From assembly GCF_016862675.1 (NCBI RefSeq), contig NZ_BONK01000001.1, positions 310,001-374,000 of the forward strand: a stretch of DNA of 64,000 nt, read 5' to 3'. The notes below the pieces were generated by a model. The model did no database searches. It was not told the origin of the DNA and saw only the letters and a list, made by a program, of their open reading frames with translations. The position numbers and the translations under genes are program-made. This document shows positions 18,132 through 27,386 of the stretch, in pieces. How positions within the stretch are numbered: position 1 is the first letter of the stretch; each line of letters opens with the position of its first letter. This DNA comes from Cellulomonas chitinilytica. Lineage in GTDB: Bacteria; Actinomycetota; Actinomycetes; Actinomycetales; Cellulomonadaceae.

Positions 18132-19208
18132 TCAGGCCTTCGCCGACGCGACCGCGCGGGCCGCGGCGTGCTCACGCCGACGGTCGGCACGTGCGAGCGC
18201 CCGACGGGTCGGGATGCGCCGCTGCCGCGGGTCGAAGGCGTCACGCAGACCGTCACCGATGAAGTTGATGGTCAGCGCGATCGTCACGATGAACAGGCCG
18301 GGCCACCAGAACAGCCACGGCCGCGTCGCGAACGCGGTCTGGTACTCGCTGATGAGCTGCCCCAGCGACACCTCGGGCGACTGGATGCCGAACCCGAGGT
18401 AGCTGAGCGCCGTCTCGAGCAGGATCGCGGCCGCCATCAGCAGCGTCGCGTTGACGATGATCACGCCGATCGCGTTCGGCAGGATGTGCTTGAACATGAT
18501 CCGGCCGTTGCTCGCGCCGGCCACGCGCGCGGCGTCGACGAACTCCCGCTCGCGCAGCGACAGGAACTCACCGCGGACGAGCCGGGCCATGCCGGTCCAC
18601 GACACGATGGCCAGCGCGAAGGCCAGCGCCCACGGGCTCGCACCGCCGACCCACTTGCCGAGGATCGCGCCGATCATGATCACGGGGATCGTGATGAACA
18701 TGTCCGTGACCCGCATGAGCACGTTGTCGGTCCGGCCGCGGAAGAAGCCCGCGGACGCGCCGATGACGATGCCGATGAACGTCGAGACGATGCCGAGCAC
18801 GAACATCACGGTGAGCGACTGCTGCGTGCCGCGCATGACGACCGCGAAGCCGTCCTTGCCGATGTTGTCCTGCCCGAACGGGTGGTCCCCGAAGGTGAAG
18901 CTGCCGTCGTGCCACCCCATCGTGGGCGCACCACCGGCGTTGGTGATCGGGTTGAGCTCCCGGTAGTCGTACTTCCACCAGCCGGGGATGGGACCCCAGC
19001 CGATCGACGTCGTGACGAGGACGATGACGAAGAGCAGGACGAACGCCGAGATCATCGCGCCGCGGTGCCGCACGAAGCGGCGCAGGACGATGCGGCCCTG
19101 GGAGAGGCCCTCGACCTCCTTGAGCTCGATGGCGTTCTCGTTCTGCTCCACGGCCTCCGCCGGGTCGTGGTGCTCCTCGGCGGGCTGGAGCGGTGGCTGG
19201 AGCGTCAT
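18132..19208 (-). CDS. Peptide ABC importer permease, DppC type
   Basis: 358 residues. A first helix near 55-75 is followed by a periplasm-side loop typical of DppC/OppC and then the BPD transmembrane domain with the EAA loop (FVDAARVAGASNGRIMFKHI), which contacts the ATPase. The charged C-terminal tail is cytoplasmic. The ATG overlaps the stop of the upstream permease (ATGA), so translation is coupled. It forms the membrane channel with the DppB-type partner. Confidence 0.93.
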   Translation of the reverse strand: MTLQPPLQPAEEHHDPAEAVEQNENAIELKEVEGLSQGRIVLRRFVRHRGAMISAFVLLFVIVLVTTSIGWGPIPGWWKYDYRELNPITNAGGAPTMGWHDGSFTFGDHPFGQDNIGKDGFAVVMRGTQQSLTVMFVLGIVSTFIGIVIGASAGFFRGRTDNVLMRVTDMFITIPVIMIGAILGKWVGGASPWALAFALAIVSWTGMARLVRGEFLSLREREFVDAARVAGASNGRIMFKHILPNAIGVIIVNATLLMAAAILLETALSYLGFGIQSPEVSLGQLISEYQTAFATRPWLFWWPGLFIVTIALTINFIGDGLRDAFDPRQRRIPTRRALARADRRREHAAARAVASAKA

Positions 19209-20845
19209 GCGTTCACCCGAATCCGGGGGTCCAGGGCCGCGTACACGAAGTCCACGACGATGTTGGCGACGACGAGCAGCGTGGCCGTCACGATGAAGTA
19301 GCCCATGACCACGTCGGCGTCGGCGGTCTGCAGGCCCTTGAGGAACATGGTGCCCATGCCGCTCCACGCGAAGATGCGCTCGGTGATGATCGCGCCACCG
19401 AAGAGGGCGGCGAGGTCCAGCGGGACGACGGTCGCGAGCGGGATCAGGGAGTTGCGGAACCCGTGCCGCACCGTGACGACGCGCTCGGGAAGGCCTTTGG
19501 CGCGCGCCGTGCGGATGTAGTCGTGGTTCATCACCTCGAGCAGGCTGGCCCGCGAGTAGCGCGTGTAGGCCGCGAACGAGATGAGGATCAGCGCGATCGT
19601 CGGCAGCAGCAGGTGCGTGAACTTGTCGAGCACCTCGACCCAGAAGTCGCCCTGCAGGCCCGGCGTCTGCGACCCGATGGTCGCGATCGGCCGCCCGTTG
19701 ATGCGCGTGGAGTTCGAGTACGTGTACCAGACCGCCATGACGCGGTCGACGAAGATGAGGAAGCCGACGCCGACCGCGGTGATCGCGGCCGCCCGGGCGG
19801 AGACCACCCGGTCCGGTCCGCCGAACAGGTAGCCGATGAGCAGGCCCGCGCCGACCGCCACGACGGCCAGCCCGATGATGAGCGGCCAGCTGGCGTTCAC
19901 GAACGCGTACTGCAACGGGTAGTACAGCGCGACGCCCAGCGCGACCGTGGTCAGTGCGGAGTACAGCGCACGCCGGTTCTTCAGCCCGGCGCCGAGCGCG
20001 ACGACCGCGTAGGCGATGCCGACGCCGAGCGCGCCGATCACCACCGGCCCCAGGCTCGGGTCGAGCAGCCACCCGGTCTCGGAGACGAACACGAGCACCG
20101 CGGCGGTCGCGAGGGCCGCGACACCGAAGGTGGTGAGTCGCCGTCGGAGCGGTCCGCCGATGATCGCGGACCACACGATGCCGGCGATCACCGCGAGCAG
20201 GACCGTCGTCCCGGTCTTGACGACGGGGTCGGCGAGGAAGTCGTTGAAGCCGATGGCACCCCACTGCTTGAGCAGCACGGCGACCCAGAAGCTGGGGAGC
20301 GAGTACAGGACGAACGAGCCGAACGTCACCGAGTAGTCGAAGCCCGTGTACTGCCGCAGCGCGGACACGATGCCGACCACGACGCCGAGGCCGATCGCGA
20401 GGAACGTCGCCGTGGCGACGAGCTGCACGGTCGAGTACACGGCGCCCTGCAGCATCGACGTCACCTGGTTGCCGGTCACCCAGCTGGTCCCGAGGTCGCA
20501 GTTGCCGACGAGGCACCCGGCGGCGCCGCGCAGCCACTCGAGCCACCGCAGCGCGGGCGGCGTGTCGAGGTTGAGCGCGTTGATGCGGGCCTCGATGAGC
20601 TGGGCCTTGTTCGGGGCCGTGCTCGTGCGGAGGTCCTCGAGCGGGTCGATCGCGTACGCCAGCAGCATGTAGACGATGAACGTCGCGCCGACGAGGACGA
20701 TGAGGGACGACAGGAACCGGCGACCGAGGAACGTCGCCATGGGCGCGCCGCGGCGCTGTCGTCTGACCGGAGCGGGAGCGACGTCCGACGCGGATCGCGC
20801 GTCGGTCTCGGCTGCTGCGCTGCCGGAAGTGGTGGTGGTGGCCAT
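19205..20845 (-). CDS. Peptide ABC importer permease, DppB type, enlarged
   Basis: 546 residues from the ATG at 20843-20845 (AAGGA site upstream); usual DppB length is about 310-340. The N-terminal part (ATFLGRRFLSSLIVLVGATF) and C-terminal BPD domain with EAA-like loop (YIRTARAKGLPERVV) are normal. Between them, after SLPSFWVAVLL, about 150-170 extra residues carry several added hydrophobic segments, suggesting roughly 5-6 extra helices. It is co-translated with the DppC-type permease. A TAGAAT box lies 39 bases upstream, so the permeases may be transcribed apart from the lipoprotein gene. Confidence 0.9.
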   Translation of the reverse strand: MATTTTSGSAAAETDARSASDVAPAPVRRQRRGAPMATFLGRRFLSSLIVLVGATFIVYMLLAYAIDPLEDLRTSTAPNKAQLIEARINALNLDTPPALRWLEWLRGAAGCLVGNCDLGTSWVTGNQVTSMLQGAVYSTVQLVATATFLAIGLGVVVGIVSALRQYTGFDYSVTFGSFVLYSLPSFWVAVLLKQWGAIGFNDFLADPVVKTGTTVLLAVIAGIVWSAIIGGPLRRRLTTFGVAALATAAVLVFVSETGWLLDPSLGPVVIGALGVGIAYAVVALGAGLKNRRALYSALTTVALGVALYYPLQYAFVNASWPLIIGLAVVAVGAGLLIGYLFGGPDRVVSARAAAITAVGVGFLIFVDRVMAVWYTYSNSTRINGRPIATIGSQTPGLQGDFWVEVLDKFTHLLLPTIALILISFAAYTRYSRASLLEVMNHDYIRTARAKGLPERVVTVRHGFRNSLIPLATVVPLDLAALFGGAIITERIFAWSGMGTMFLKGLQTADADVVMGYFIVTATLLVVANIVVDFVYAALDPRIRVNA

Positions 20846-20883
20846 CAGGGGTCCTTGACCTGGAGACGGGCTCGTGCCGACGA

Positions 20884-20889
20884 ATTCTA
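20884..20889 (-). promoter_or_regulatory. Candidate -10 box for the peptide permeases
   Basis: TAGAAT on the minus strand, between the 20950-20995 hairpin and the permease start, 38 bases before the ATG. Position suggests restarting transcription after the hairpin. No good -35 box is seen. Confidence 0.4.
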
Positions 20890-20949
20890 CGCGCGCGAGG
20901 TGGGCGCGGCCGGTCGGCACCCGTCTGCGACGGACTTTCCGGGCCACGC

Positions 20950-20995
20950 CAGCGGGGGCACCACGGTCGGGATGACCGCCGTGGTGCCCCCGCTG
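20950..20995 (-). terminator. Strong hairpin between lipoprotein and permease genes
   Basis: CAGCGGGGGCACCACGG and its exact complement (20979-20995) form a 17-bp perfect stem with a 12-base loop, 30 bases after the lipoprotein stop. Such intercistronic hairpins often let a binding protein be made in excess of its permease by partial termination and by protecting the 3' end of its mRNA. Confidence 0.75.
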
Positions 20996-21025
20996 AGCGT
21001 GGGTGTCACACGGTGTGGATCAGCG

Positions 21026-22882
21026 TCAGCTCTCGGCGGGAGCCGGCGTCTCCGTCGGACCCTCGAGGGTGTCGTCCGCGCTGATCTCCCAGTCCCAGTA
21101 GTTCCAGAAGATCGTCGGCGACAGCGCGATCGTCGAGACGCCCTTCAGGACGTCGCGGTGAGCGACGACACCGGGGAACTGGAAGATGTTGACACCGAAC
21201 GCGTCATCGTTCATCTGCTTCTCGATGTTGATGATGAGCTCGGTCTCCTTGTCCGCGTCCGTGTTGGTCGACATGTCCTTGTACCAGCCGTCGACCTTCT
21301 CGTTGGAGTACCCACCGAAGTTGTTCAGACCGTCGGTGATGTAGTTCGCCTCGGAGTTCAGGGCGTAGGTGTTCGTGGACTGCCAGCCGAACAGCGAGGC
21401 GTCGTAGGTGCCGTTGCCGAGCTTGGAGCCCCAGGCGTCGTCACCGTTGTCCAGCACGTTGAAGCCCGCCTGCGCGGCCGAGGCCGAGATCAGCTGGAAC
21501 TCGTTGGCACGGCGGACGTTCGACTTGCCGTACAGGAAGCGGACGTCGATCGGCGTCGTGACGCCGGCCTGCGCGAGGAGCGCCTTGGCGCCGTCGATGT
21601 CGACGTTCGTCCAGGCGTCCGAGCCGTTGTTCTTGACGACCTCGTCGTAGTTCGCGGCACCCGGGACGACGGTGAACGAGTCACGCGTCTTGGCGTCCGG
21701 GTTCAGCGGCTTGATGAGCTTCTCGATGATCTCCTGGCGGGGGATCGTCTTGAGGAACGCCTCGCGCACCAGCTTGGCCTTCTCGGCGTCGCCGCCGTAG
21801 GTGGCCGGGTCGAACGGGCCGCCGTTGTTGAAGGTCAGGTCGACGTGCTCGTACGTGCCCTCGTCACCGGTGGTGTACGAGATGCCGTCGATGCCGTCGA
21901 GCGTCTTGAGGACGTCCACCGAGGACTGCGGCGCGATGAGGTCGACCTCACCGTTCTGCAGGGCGGTGACGGACGCGAGCGGGTCCTCCGTGTAGCGGAT
22001 GGTGACCGACTCGACCTTGGGCTTCGGGCCCCAGGTGTAGTCCTTGTTGGCCGAGAGCGTCAGGTACTGGTTCTCGACGTAGTCCGTGATGACGTACGCG
22101 CCGTAGGAGAGGTACTTCTCCTTCTCGGCGGGGAGCTTGGTGAAGTTGAAGTCGTTGTTGAAGGACTTCGAGAGCTTCGCCAGCGCCTCCTTGTCGTCGT
22201 TCTTGAACGCGTCCTCGACGGCCTGCTTGCCCTCCTTCGGGTCGTCGATGCCGAGCGCGAGCTTCGCCAGCGCGTGGGCCGCGATCGGCGACGCCTGGAA
22301 GGAGACCTCCCAGTCGGAGCGCGGCTCGGTGTAGCTCAGCGTGACGGAGCGGCCGTCGTCGCCGATCTCCGGGAAGTCCGTGATGAGGTTCATGGCCGGC
22401 GACGAGCCGTCGAAGTACACCGCGGCGGCGTCCTTCGCGTCGATCGAGCCGTCCTCGCCGTATTCGACGTCGTCGCCGGTGACGGTGTCGAACTGGTCGT
22501 TCTGCGAGCCCCAGTAGAGGATCAGGTCGGCGGCGTCGACGGCGGTGCCGTCGGACCACTTGACGCCCTCGTTGATCGTGTACTTCACCTTGAACGGGTC
22601 TTCGCTCACGACCTCGTACTTCCCGAAGTCCTCGTTCTTCGCGAGCTTCAGGTCGCCGTCGTAGTAGTTGAAGAACGAGTTCATCAGGTAAAGGATGTTC
22701 GCGTTCGTCGTGGCGTTGCCGTTCGACGTGAGGTTGTTCGTCGAGCGGAACGGCTCGTTCCAGCCGACGTTGACCGCGGTGTCTTCCTCGATGGTGGAGC
22801 CCGCCGGACCGGAGCATGCGCCCAGCACGAGCGCGCCGGCCGCGACGACCGCGGCGGCGGCGCTGATTCGCCTGATCTTCAA
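21026..22882 (-). CDS. Peptide-type ABC substrate-binding lipoprotein
   Basis: 618 residues from a TTG start at 22880-22882, selected because AGGAGG lies 4 bases upstream and the next residues (KIRRISAAAAVVAAGALVLGAC, split by the helix) make a proper signal peptide with lipobox LGAC, lipid-modified Cys23. The mature protein is an SBP family 5 (peptide/nickel) fold, including KWSDGTAVDAADLILYWG. It captures the substrate outside the membrane for the permeases downstream. Lys, Asn and Tyr are more frequent than in neighbouring proteins, as usual for abundant secreted binding proteins. The substrate cannot be read from sequence. Confidence 0.93.
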   Translation of the reverse strand: MKIRRISAAAAVVAAGALVLGACSGPAGSTIEEDTAVNVGWNEPFRSTNNLTSNGNATTNANILYLMNSFFNYYDGDLKLAKNEDFGKYEVVSEDPFKVKYTINEGVKWSDGTAVDAADLILYWGSQNDQFDTVTGDDVEYGEDGSIDAKDAAAVYFDGSSPAMNLITDFPEIGDDGRSVTLSYTEPRSDWEVSFQASPIAAHALAKLALGIDDPKEGKQAVEDAFKNDDKEALAKLSKSFNNDFNFTKLPAEKEKYLSYGAYVITDYVENQYLTLSANKDYTWGPKPKVESVTIRYTEDPLASVTALQNGEVDLIAPQSSVDVLKTLDGIDGISYTTGDEGTYEHVDLTFNNGGPFDPATYGGDAEKAKLVREAFLKTIPRQEIIEKLIKPLNPDAKTRDSFTVVPGAANYDEVVKNNGSDAWTNVDIDGAKALLAQAGVTTPIDVRFLYGKSNVRRANEFQLISASAAQAGFNVLDNGDDAWGSKLGNGTYDASLFGWQSTNTYALNSEANYITDGLNNFGGYSNEKVDGWYKDMSTNTDADKETELIINIEKQMNDDAFGVNIFQFPGVVAHRDVLKGVSTIALSPTIFWNYWDWEISADDTLEGPTETPAPAES

Positions 22883-23261
22883 TGTTCCTCCTGGGAAGGG
22901 GTGGACGGTGATCTCCGGGCCGAGAGCAGGATCACTGTTCGCCGGTATGTCACGTAGATACACGTCCGCCGTGAGTTGCGCACACGCTAGTCAAGCAGGG
23001 TCGGACATATCGGGCACGGTGACCACGAACGGCGGATCGTTATCTGATTGATACTGGCCGGTACTGTCCAGCATACGAGACAGCGGCCTGCGGAAACATC
23101 CTTGAAACCTGCCAGATCTGGCCCCCGAGCAGCAAGATCGGACATCTCGGCCCTCGACACACCCTCTATGTGCTATGCACCAGACCTTGGTGTCTGCTAT
23201 GGGACCCCGTCGGGGCCGTCGGCCTGGCCGTGCGAAGCACCGCGGCGCGTGCCGCACACTC
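22883..23261. promoter_or_regulatory. Regulatory region between the importer and the oxidoreductase
   Basis: 379 bases without a convincing gene and with visibly more A/T than the rest of the window. It should hold the promoters of the lipoprotein (minus) and the oxidoreductase (plus). Elements seen: TTGACT on the minus strand (22989-22994) as a possible -35; the motif TCGGACATATCGG at 23001-23013 and its near copy TCGGACATCTCGG at 23138-23150; and the perfect 12-base palindrome GCCAGATCTGGC at 23111-23122. No -10 box at a proper distance could be settled. Confidence 0.5.
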
Positions 23262-23744
23262 GTGGGCGTGGACATCACCGCCGCCCTGCGCCGCGCCGGC
23301 CGCACCCGCTGGTTCGCCCGCCTCGGCCGCGCCGTCTCCCGGATCGACAAGCGCATCCAGAAGGCCACCGACGGCCGCTGGAGCGTGCTCGGCCGCCCCA
23401 CGCTCCCCCACCTCATCCTCACGACCACGGGCCGCAGGTCCGGCGAGCCGCGCGACGCCGCGCTCCTCTACGCCCGCGACGGCGAGCGCTGGGTCGTCAT
23501 CGGCTCGAACTGGGGCCAGCAGCACCACCCCGCCTGGTCCGGCAACCTGCTCGCCGACCCCCACGCCGCCGTCACCGTGGGCGGGCGGCGCGTCGAGGTG
23601 GTCGCGCACCTCGCCGACGACGACGAGCGCGCCCGGCTCCTGGGTACGCTGCGCGCGATCTGGCCCGGGTACGACGACTACGACGCGCGGACCGTCCGCG
23701 AGCTGCGGGTCTTCGTGCTGACCCCGGCGGTGCCCGCCGGATAG
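23262..23744 (+). CDS. Deazaflavin (F420)-dependent nitroreductase-family protein
   Basis: About 160 residues. The core HLILTTTGRRSGEPRDAALLYARDGERWVVIGSN and WSGNLLADPHAAV (given in pieces: TTTGRRSGEPR, VVIGSNWG, NLLADP) is the signature of the DUF385/Ddn family, split-barrel proteins that bind reduced F420 and reduce varied substrates. The start is uncertain: GTG codons at 23262 and 23268 both fit the family N-terminus and neither has a good ribosome site; an ATG at 23175 would add a non-conserved Arg-rich stretch. Substrate unknown. Confidence 0.8.
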   Translation: MGVDITAALRRAGRTRWFARLGRAVSRIDKRIQKATDGRWSVLGRPTLPHLILTTTGRRSGEPRDAALLYARDGERWVVIGSNWGQQHHPAWSGNLLADPHAAVTVGGRRVEVVAHLADDDERARLLGTLRAIWPGYDDYDARTVRELRVFVLTPAVPAG

Positions 23745-23881
23745 ACCCGCGCCACGAGCACCCGTCCACAGCGTGAGGTGCAGCCCGCCGCCCGCGGGTC
23801 GACCATGGCCGCAGGGGCAGGGACCAGGACGTCGAGCAACGAGCGCACTCCCTCGACCTCGCACGGTCGCAAGGGGGCACC

Positions 23882-25279
23882 ATGAACGGGCTCGTGCTGA
23901 GAAGCGCCATCGTCGCCGCACTGGGCGGACTCCTCTTCGGGTTCGACACCGCGGTCATCTCCGGCACCACCGAGGACCTCGAACGGGTCTACGACATCGG
24001 CGGGTTCATGCTCGGGTTCACCGTCGCGACCGCCCTCATCGGCACCATCGTCGGCGCCCTCGCCGCGAGCCGGCCCGCCGACAGGTACGGCCGCCGCAAG
24101 GTCCTGTTCGCGATCGGCATCCTGTACTTCGTCGGAGCGCTCGGCAGCGGGCTCGCGAGCGACCTGTGGCTGTTCATGGTGTTCCGGTTCCTCGGCGGGA
24201 TCGGCGTCGGCGTCGCGTCCGTCGTCGCCCCCATCTACACGGCCGAGATCGCCCCGCCGAGGTACCGCGGACGGCTCGTCGGGCTCGTGCAGTTCAACAT
24301 CGTGCTCGGCATCCTGCTCGCCTACCTGTCGAACTTCGTCATCGAGAACACGCTGCCGCAGGACACCGCCTGGCGCTGGATGTTCATGGTCATGGCGTTC
24401 CCCGCCGTCGTCTTCTTCCTGCTGCTGTTCACGGTGCCCGAGACGCCCCGCTGGCTGTTCTCCGTCGGGCGGCGCGAGGAGGCCGTCGCGGTGGTCGACC
24501 GGACCACGGGCTCGCCCGAGGAAGCAGAGTTCGAGATCCGCGAGATCGAGGAGGCGCTCGCCAAGCTCCACGGCGCCACACGCGTGCCGTTCTTCGTCCG
24601 GCAGAACCGGCGCGTCATCCTGCTGGCCTTCGCGATCGCCGCGTTCAACCAGCTCTCCGGCATCAACGCGATCCTCTACTACGCCCCCGACATCTTCCGG
24701 ATGGCCGGCGCCGGGGACAACGCGGCCTCGCTGCAGAGCGTCGTCGTCGGTCTCGTCAACCTCGTCGCGACCATGGCCGCCCTCACGGTCATCGACCGGA
24801 TCGGGCGACGGCGCCTGATGTTCGTCGGGTCCATCGGGTACCTCGTGAGCCTCGGGGCGCTCGCCGTCGTGTTCTTCGCGTTCGACGGCGAGTTCTCGGG
24901 CTTCTCCAGCGTGCTCGTGCTCGCCGGGCTCGTCGTGTTCATCGCGTCCCACGCCTTCGGGCAGGGGTCCGTGATCTGGGTGTTCATCTCCGAGATCTTC
25001 CCCAACCGCATCCGTGCCCGCGGGCAGTCCCTCGGGTCGCTCACCCACTGGGTGTTCGCCGCCGCCGTGTCCTGGACGTTTCCCGGGATCGCCTCCGCGC
25101 TCGGCGGTGGGACGGCCTTCGCGCTCTTCTTCGTGTGCATGATCGGGCAGCTGGTCTGGGTCGTCCTCGTCATGCCCGAGACCAAGGGCGTGCCGCTCGA
25201 GGAGATGGAGAGGAGCCTCGGGATCGAGCTCAGCGAGGAGGACGTCGCCGGCGCCGGCTCGGGACCGCAGGGCCACTGA
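23882..25279 (+). CDS. Sugar porter (MFS), proton-coupled hexose/pentose uptake type
   Basis: 465 residues, 12 transmembrane helices. Family marks: GGLLFGFDTAVISG at 14-27, DRYGRRK after helix 2, an internal QLSGINAILYYAP in helix 7 that contacts the sugar in XylE/GLUT-type porters, and PETKGVPLEEME near the C-terminus. It probably imports a monosaccharide such as glucose, xylose or arabinose with a proton. AAGGGGG precedes the ATG. Convergent with the J-domain gene; no regulator is adjacent. Confidence 0.93.
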   Translation: MNGLVLRSAIVAALGGLLFGFDTAVISGTTEDLERVYDIGGFMLGFTVATALIGTIVGALAASRPADRYGRRKVLFAIGILYFVGALGSGLASDLWLFMVFRFLGGIGVGVASVVAPIYTAEIAPPRYRGRLVGLVQFNIVLGILLAYLSNFVIENTLPQDTAWRWMFMVMAFPAVVFFLLLFTVPETPRWLFSVGRREEAVAVVDRTTGSPEEAEFEIREIEEALAKLHGATRVPFFVRQNRRVILLAFAIAAFNQLSGINAILYYAPDIFRMAGAGDNAASLQSVVVGLVNLVATMAALTVIDRIGRRRLMFVGSIGYLVSLGALAVVFFAFDGEFSGFSSVLVLAGLVVFIASHAFGQGSVIWVFISEIFPNRIRARGQSLGSLTHWVFAAAVSWTFPGIASALGGGTAFALFFVCMIGQLVWVVLVMPETKGVPLEEMERSLGIELSEEDVAGAGSGPQGH

Positions 25280-25307
25280 CGGCGCCCGTGCAGCTCGGCG
25301 CCCGCCG

Positions 25308-26444
25308 TCAGACGCGCGCGGCCGCCAGCGCGTCCGCCAGGACCGACCGCCACTCCTCCGGCGCACCCGGCAGGGCGAGCGCGACGACGTCACCGTCCGC
25401 GTCGAGGACCACCCACATGTGCGCGGGGACCCAGGCGCCGAGCACCATCGGGACCGCCGCGCCCCCGTCGTCCGGCAGGCGCACCATCGCAACCGTCGCG
25501 TCACCGTCGCCCGCGAGCGACTCCACCCACCACACCGTGCCACCGGTGTCCCGGCGCACGGCCAGCAGGTCGTTCCACGCGTGCGCGCGCGCCAGGACGG
25601 CCCGCGCCGCGGCCACGCGCCGGTCGTGCGCCGCGTCGTGAGCACCCCGCCGGCTCAGCCGCGCGTGCCGCTGCTCGACCCACACGCAGGCCGTCGCCGT
25701 CGCGACCGCGGCGACGAGGAACATCGCGCTCGCGGCACCGCTCGCGTCGGTCGCGCCCAGCACCAGCACGAGCACCAGCACCGACTCGACGAGCACCAGT
25801 GCCGCCGTCCGGGCCGCGCTGGAGTCCCGCTGCCTCGAGCGCGCTGCCAGCACCAGGGCGGCGAGCACGGCGACGAAGCACGCCATCCCGACGGGCTCCG
25901 AGCCTCGGGGACCGCTGCGCACCGCGGGGAGGGACGCCAGCACGACGAACCCGGCGGCGGACGCCAGTGCCGTGGCGCGGGCGAACCGCTCCTGCTCGTC
26001 GGCAGGCTCCGGGCGGAAGGGCTCGGGCGCCACGTCGACGTCGTCCGGCAGCACGAGAGGCTCCGACGTGTACGGGTCGGGCACGACGCCGTCCCAGGCC
26101 GCGTCGGGTCCCTGATCCGGCGCCGTCTCCCGGTCCGACGGCGGCACGTGGTCCGGTCGCGCGGGCTCCGGCCGCGCGGGTTCCGGGACCTCCGCGTCGT
26201 CGTCGAACGGCACCGACGCGCCCCATGCGTCGTCGTCCCACGACGGCTCGCCCGAGAGCTCGGCGTCGTAGGCCTCGCGCCGCTGCGGGTTCGACAAGAC
26301 CTCCCACGCCGCCTGGACGGCGGCGAACTGCTCGGCGCTGCCGCCCGTGTCCGGGTGCGCCCGCCGGACGGCGGCGCGGTAGGCACGGCGCAGGTCGTCG
26401 TCGGAGGCGTCGGACGCGACCCCGAGCAGCTCGTAGTGAGTCAC
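25308..26444 (-). CDS. J-domain membrane protein
   Basis: 378 residues. A J domain at 1-65 carries the HPD triad (30-32) that stimulates Hsp70/DnaK ATPase. It is followed by an acidic, Pro-rich linker (about 70-170), about four hydrophobic segments (about 175-265) and a C-terminal soluble domain of unknown type (WVPAHMWVVLDADGDVVALALP). It is not DnaJ: no Gly/Phe region, zinc finger or substrate-binding domains. It may recruit DnaK to the membrane. The GTG overlaps the upstream stop (GTGA), coupling it to the gene at 26441-27250. Confidence 0.82.
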   Translation of the reverse strand: MTHYELLGVASDASDDDLRRAYRAAVRRAHPDTGGSAEQFAAVQAAWEVLSNPQRREAYDAELSGEPSWDDDAWGASVPFDDDAEVPEPARPEPARPDHVPPSDRETAPDQGPDAAWDGVVPDPYTSEPLVLPDDVDVAPEPFRPEPADEQERFARATALASAAGFVVLASLPAVRSGPRGSEPVGMACFVAVLAALVLAARSRQRDSSAARTAALVLVESVLVLVLVLGATDASGAASAMFLVAAVATATACVWVEQRHARLSRRGAHDAAHDRRVAAARAVLARAHAWNDLLAVRRDTGGTVWWVESLAGDGDATVAMVRLPDDGGAAVPMVLGAWVPAHMWVVLDADGDVVALALPGAPEEWRSVLADALAAARV

Positions 26445-27250
26445 GATCCCGCCGCCAGCCGTGCACGCTGCACGTCCGGGCCGCCCAGCGCGAACGTGAC
26501 CTGCTCGACGAGCCACGGCGTGCGCGCCATCCGGGCCCGCTGCGCCGCGACGGTGGCACCAGGGACCGCCGCGACCGACCGGGTGGCGCGCACGACCACG
26601 GCCGCCGCGGTCCCCAGACGCAGCACCAGGACGTCCTGCGCGAGCGGGAAACCCGCCGAGCTCTGCTGCTGGACGAGGGTGCCGAGCCAGACGGTCGGTT
26701 CGGGCACCCGTCCCTCCGCGCCGGCACGCACGGCGCCCGGCAAGAACGTCCACGCCGTCGCCGCCTCCGCGTGCGCAGACGGGACGGGCGCCGGCTGCGT
26801 CATCCGGACCTGACCCTCGGAGCCGGGCTCCGCGACCTCGGCGTCCACCGAGCCGACCCGGCGGTCCGGCACCCCCCGCACCGCGTACGCGGCCAGGGCA
26901 CGCTCCCGCCACGGGCCCACGGCCTCGACGCCACCGCGAGGGCCGGGCGCGACGGACCGCACCACCTCGGCGACGAAGACGACGTCCCGGTACGCGCGCC
27001 ACGCCCGGCACACCTGCACCGGCAACCCGTCGGCGACGTCCAGCTCGGCATCCAGCCCCGCGCACTCACCCACGAACGCCGTGGCGCGCGTCGTCCGGTC
27101 GCGCAGGTCCGACGGCAGGTCGTCCCACGACACCGGGCGACGGTCGAACGCCACCGACTCCGTGCTCACCGCCGCCGGCGACCCCGGGGCGGTCAGCTCC
27201 GACCCGCCCCGCAGCACGACCGCGTGCGCCCCTGACCCGACATCCGTCAC
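26441..27250 (-). CDS. Conserved actinobacterial hypothetical protein, coupled to the J-domain gene
   Basis: 269 residues from the GTG at 27248-27250, supported by GGGGAGG upstream. I do not recognise a domain. No transmembrane helix or signal peptide; the composition is Ala/Val-rich with Trp-containing stretches (VCRAWRAYRDVVF, AATAWTFLPG, PTVWLGTLVQQQ). Translational coupling to a J-domain protein suggests both act in one process. A TAGGGT box 32 bases or so upstream of the start could drive the pair. Confidence 0.65.
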   Translation of the reverse strand: MTDVGSGAHAVVLRGGSELTAPGSPAAVSTESVAFDRRPVSWDDLPSDLRDRTTRATAFVGECAGLDAELDVADGLPVQVCRAWRAYRDVVFVAEVVRSVAPGPRGGVEAVGPWRERALAAYAVRGVPDRRVGSVDAEVAEPGSEGQVRMTQPAPVPSAHAEAATAWTFLPGAVRAGAEGRVPEPTVWLGTLVQQQSSAGFPLAQDVLVLRLGTAAAVVVRATRSVAAVPGATVAAQRARMARTPWLVEQVTFALGGPDVQRARLAAGS

Positions 27251-27386
27251 GCAGGCCTCCCCCTCGGTCGTGCGCGTCGGCCGACACCCTAGCCAGGCCG
27301 CACCCGGCCCCGCCCGGGCATTCCGCGCCCTCGACCGTCGGTCCGGCCAGGTCAGTGCACGCGCATGGCCGACGACGCAGGCACGC

